NCBI GenBank assembly: GCA_037447655.1
Contig: JBBHKE010001378.1
Coordinates: forward strand, 302,692-326,737
Length of the DNA: 24,046 bases
Direction of reading: 5' to 3'
From: Zygnema cylindricum
Taxonomy: Eukaryota > Streptophyta > Zygnematophyceae > Zygnematales > Zygnemataceae
Part shown: positions 21,564 through 24,046 of the stretch, in pieces
How positions within the stretch are numbered: the stretch's first letter is position 1
Layout: every line of letters starts with the position of its first letter
Notes under the pieces: model-generated
The model's input: only the letters and a program-made list of their open reading frames with translations
What the model was told of the DNA's origin: nothing
Databases searched by the model: none
Translations under genes and position numbers: made by a program

Positions 21564-22460
21564 GCGCCTCTTACTGCTATGCGGCATCAAAGAATTTGTC
21601 ACGGCTATCTGATCACGGTGTCACACAAAAAAAAGGGCATTTATGTTATGTTGCCAATTGGGCTGGAGTTGTTTTGACTTTATTTCTTGAATGTGTTTAT
21701 CGGACTGATTTGTCCCGTATAGAGGATCTACCTGAGCTACTTGTCCTGAAGGTGGATTTTGCTCCTTTTTTGCTCCTAAAAGGTATTTAAACTGCCGTCC
21801 ATCGTACCTTTCCTGCGGGTGTCCTCCCACCCTTTTCTTCGCATCGTCCCTTTCTGCCTTCAATGAGCGCCTGATAGATAGTTTTGTCTACAATATATAT
21901 GATTTGATCCTAAACCTAGCCCTGGAGCCCACATTCAAGCATCCCTTTCTCATCTCTCGGAGGAGTTGGGTTTAAATTCTCTTCCACAAGTGTGACACCT
22001 GCTTGGAGAGTTGGTGCCTTATGGCCTCCACGCTCCTCTCTCTTGTCTTAGTTAGTGATCTTCTTGGTCTTGCACTCATCGAATCGTGTTTTTGACGGTG
22101 ACTTTTCTTTCCGTAAAGTCTATTTTCGGTAGTTGCTGGTTCTCTTCTTCCATTGGTTTGGTGGGTTTTGCGAATTCATTCGCCCTCTTTATGGAAACTG
22201 TTTTAGGGTTTGGTCATGGGATACACCCATCCTTCCCACTCTTTGGTGCACTCCTTCTCAATTCTCTTCTCCACTCGAAGTTTGGTTAAGTCTCCCTCGT
22301 CCTCCTTTTCTCACTCTCTCGTTGGTTAGTGTACACGTGTTCTCTGGTCTCTTGATGTACATTGGCACTCAGTTCCCGGGGGGGGTGAGAGGGGGGCAGG
22401 GGAAGGGTTCAGACATGCAATATTGTTCGTGAGACTTGTGATTATAGCTTCTCTTTGTGG
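21564..22460. other. Unassigned, moderately GC/CT-rich region
   Basis: Composition is less AT-rich than the introns, and several medium open frames exist on both strands (for example + 22133-22432 and - 21621-21863). None shows a motif, splice structure or start context that I recognise. It could be an eroded mobile element or the far end of another gene; no protein-level support for either was seen. Confidence 0.35.
22378..22407 (+). repeat. G-quadruplex-type G tract downstream of RRP5
   Basis: Four G runs of 3 to 8 within 30 nt (GGGGGGGG-TGAGA-GGGGGG-CA-GGGG-AA-GGG), a strong match to the G-quadruplex pattern on the + strand. It lies in the unassigned downstream region, so any role is unknown. 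Confidence 0.85.
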
Positions 22461-23425
22461 TGGGCGGGTGTCACGACGCTAAAAGGAAACGACGCGATTA
22501 TGCACATAACGTGCGGCGACGATCTTCCTGGAAGATCCCTGAAAGCCCGCTTGTCCTTTTTTTTGTCCTTTTGCAATGGGAATTACGGACGTCGGTATGT
22601 TTCGAATCTGCATTAGGGTACGTCTCCATGCAATCGATACTTTGAAGAAGTAATTTTGGACTGTAGTGAAGTGTTCCGTACTACTTTGAAGAGCGTCCCA
22701 ATTGCTGCATTCACACAGGGAATGAATGATGAATGAGATGATAAAACGAATCATCCCGTACCATTCATTTCGCAAAAGAACAAAAAACAGAGGCGCCAAA
22801 ATGACCGACCGCCCGGCTGTCAACCTTTTTGGAGCGTAGCTACGGACAAAAAGTACAATTTGGAGCGTAGCAAAAAACAAAATGTACGGTCAAGTGCGTC
22901 AAAACTTGACAACTGTGGTAAATCATCTTCTTTTTCGCGAACCCTTTTCGGAATGCAAAAAACTGACTTTGAAAAAACATGAAGTCGCATTTCGAATGAT
23001 TCAACCGTACTGTAACTAATTTTTTTAAAATGATGACCCATAAACGAACAGCCAATCAAAATCATGTATTCCAGAACATAAAAAAAATGTAAACTAAATT
23101 TTTTTTTGTATTTTTGACGAAAAATCTTCCTCTCTCCTTACCTCCTGGTTACGCGAACTTTCTTCCCCCACGTCATAACTTCGCCCATCTCCCATCTCAC
23201 TCCCATCGATGTTTCACTCTGATTAATTTTTTTTTCCCATCGAAATCGAGATCGCCTCACTTCAAAAAACCTTAAGGTATCACTCTTTAGAATATTTGTT
23301 GATTTTATTTTTTTCAAATCTCATTTATTAATTTTGCATTTTGTATTATCATAAATGGAATATTTATGGGTGTAATTGCACGCGTTACCCTAAAGCTAAT
23401 GGGGGTGTATTATTACTAAGAAGGT
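22461..23425. other. Unassigned intergenic DNA with short repeats
   Basis: No gene recognised. It contains a perfect 8-bp inverted repeat with one-base spacer (GATCTTCC-T-GGAAGATC, 22521-22537). It also has a direct repeat of GGAGCGTAGC at 22831-22840 and 22862-22871, both followed by A-rich sequence and a GTAC. A 133-codon open frame on the - strand (22479-22880) has no recognisable motif. An ACGTCA box at 23170-23175 is a common bZIP-type core but is expected by chance. Confidence 0.4.
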
Positions 23426-23545
23426 GAATAAATGAGAAAAAAAAAAACGAAAAAAAAAGAAAAAAAAAGGGATTAAAAGAGAGTAAAGATAAAACGAAAA
23501 GATAATAGACAAATAAGATTAGAGAATAAAAAAAGAAACAATGCA
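23426..23545. repeat. A-rich low-complexity stretch
   Basis: Runs of eight to eleven A separated by C, G or GGG, then GATAAAA-type sequence. On the opposite strand this is T-rich and gives a Phe/Leu/Ser-rich open frame (23385-23591), judged a composition artefact. Confidence 0.85.
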
Positions 23546-23560
23546 TAAAAGCATTGTAAC

Positions 23561-24046
23561 AACCCTCCCTCCCTCCATCCCACTCTCCCAAACTACCCTC
23601 CCCCCCTCCTTTTATCCCTCCCTACCTCCCTCCCTCCCAATTTGCCCTCTTACCCTCCCTCCCTCTCCTCTCACCCTTCCTTTTCTCTCTCACCCTCCCT
23701 CCCTCCCTCCCCTCCCTCTCTCCCAATCTAATCTCCTTCCCTCCTCTTATCCCTCCTTCCCTCCCTCTATCCCTCCCCTCCTATCTCCCTCACTCCCTCC
23801 CTCCCTCCCAATCTGCACTCCCACCCTCCTAATTTGCCCTCCCCTCCTTCCCTCTCTCCCTCCGGCCCTTCCTCCCTCTCTCCCAATCTGCCCTCCCCCC
23901 CTCCTATTATCCCCCCCTCCTCATCTCCCTCCCTCCTTCCCTCCCTCCCTCCCTCCTTCCCAATCTGCCTACTCTCTCTTCCTCCCTCCCTTCCTCCCTC
24001 CTATCATCCAACTCTCCCTCCTTCCCCCAATTCCTCCCTCCCTCCC
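23561..24046. repeat. (CCCT)n-like pyrimidine repeat running off the window
   Basis: About 485 bp of CCCT/CCTC repeats, broken at irregular intervals by a recurring CCCAAT(C/T)TGCCCTCC-like motif, near 23637, 23723, 23807, 23881 and 23958. The - strand therefore carries many GGGAGGGAGGGAGGG stretches that fit the G-quadruplex pattern; the + strand fits an i-motif. The array continues beyond the window. Confidence 0.93.

Noticed and set aside
22133-22432. Possible second gene or reverse-transcriptase fragment downstream of RRP5
   Set aside because: No recognisable catalytic motif, splice structure or homologous residue pattern was seen in any frame. A translated search against protein and repeat databases would be decisive.
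23385-23591. - strand open frame rich in Phe/Leu/Ser
   Set aside because: It is produced by the A-rich stretch read on the opposite strand; there is no conserved feature.

Overview
The window is nuclear DNA from an intron-rich eukaryote. It holds most of one housekeeping gene on the + strand, a homologue of the ribosome-biogenesis factor RRP5 (PDCD11 in animals). I could join 26 coding exons, all with GT-AG introns and all keeping the reading frame. The first lies at 1200-1360 and the last ends with TGA at 20968-20970. The joined frame gives 1,374 complete codons plus stop. The 5' end of the gene lies outside the window, because the first visible exon opens inside a split codon in the middle of the S1 array. 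The lineage cannot be named from the sequence. AT-rich introns of about 240-1,500 bases, short exons and many simple repeats fit an alga, a plant-like lineage or a large-genome protist. From memory, several Rrp5 stretches look closer to land-plant than to animal forms, but no search was run.

Layout: 1-1199 is upstream intron with a (TA)n microsatellite of about 112 bp. 1200-14180 encodes nine recognisable S1 RNA-binding repeats, probably the last nine of the usual twelve or so. 14150-14605 encodes a long Glu-rich then Lys/Arg-rich linker. 15596-20970 encodes the C-terminal HAT/TPR-like helical repeats. In the family, the S1 array binds pre-rRNA and the C-terminal repeats are needed for 18S rRNA maturation. 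The two parts act as one protein linking small- and large-subunit pre-rRNA processing in the nucleolus.

The striking non-coding feature is strong purine/pyrimidine strand asymmetry around exons 19-21. A GA-rich coding exon (14180-14605) is followed by an almost pure C/T tract of about 680 nt that runs straight into the exon 20 splice acceptor. GA/G-rich tracts then fill introns 20 and 21. In the pre-mRNA these tracts are mutually complementary. Other introns carry local tandem duplications, palindromes and one possible in-frame 36-nt microexon.

After the stop codon, 20971-24046 contains no gene I can recognise. It holds the presumed 3' UTR, a degenerate 61-80 bp tandem repeat, a G-quadruplex-type G tract, unassigned sequence, an A-rich stretch and a terminal (CCCT)n-like pyrimidine repeat that runs off the window. 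I found no CRISPR array, prokaryotic operon, virus or intact mobile element. Apart from the repeat architecture, this is an ordinary housekeeping locus.
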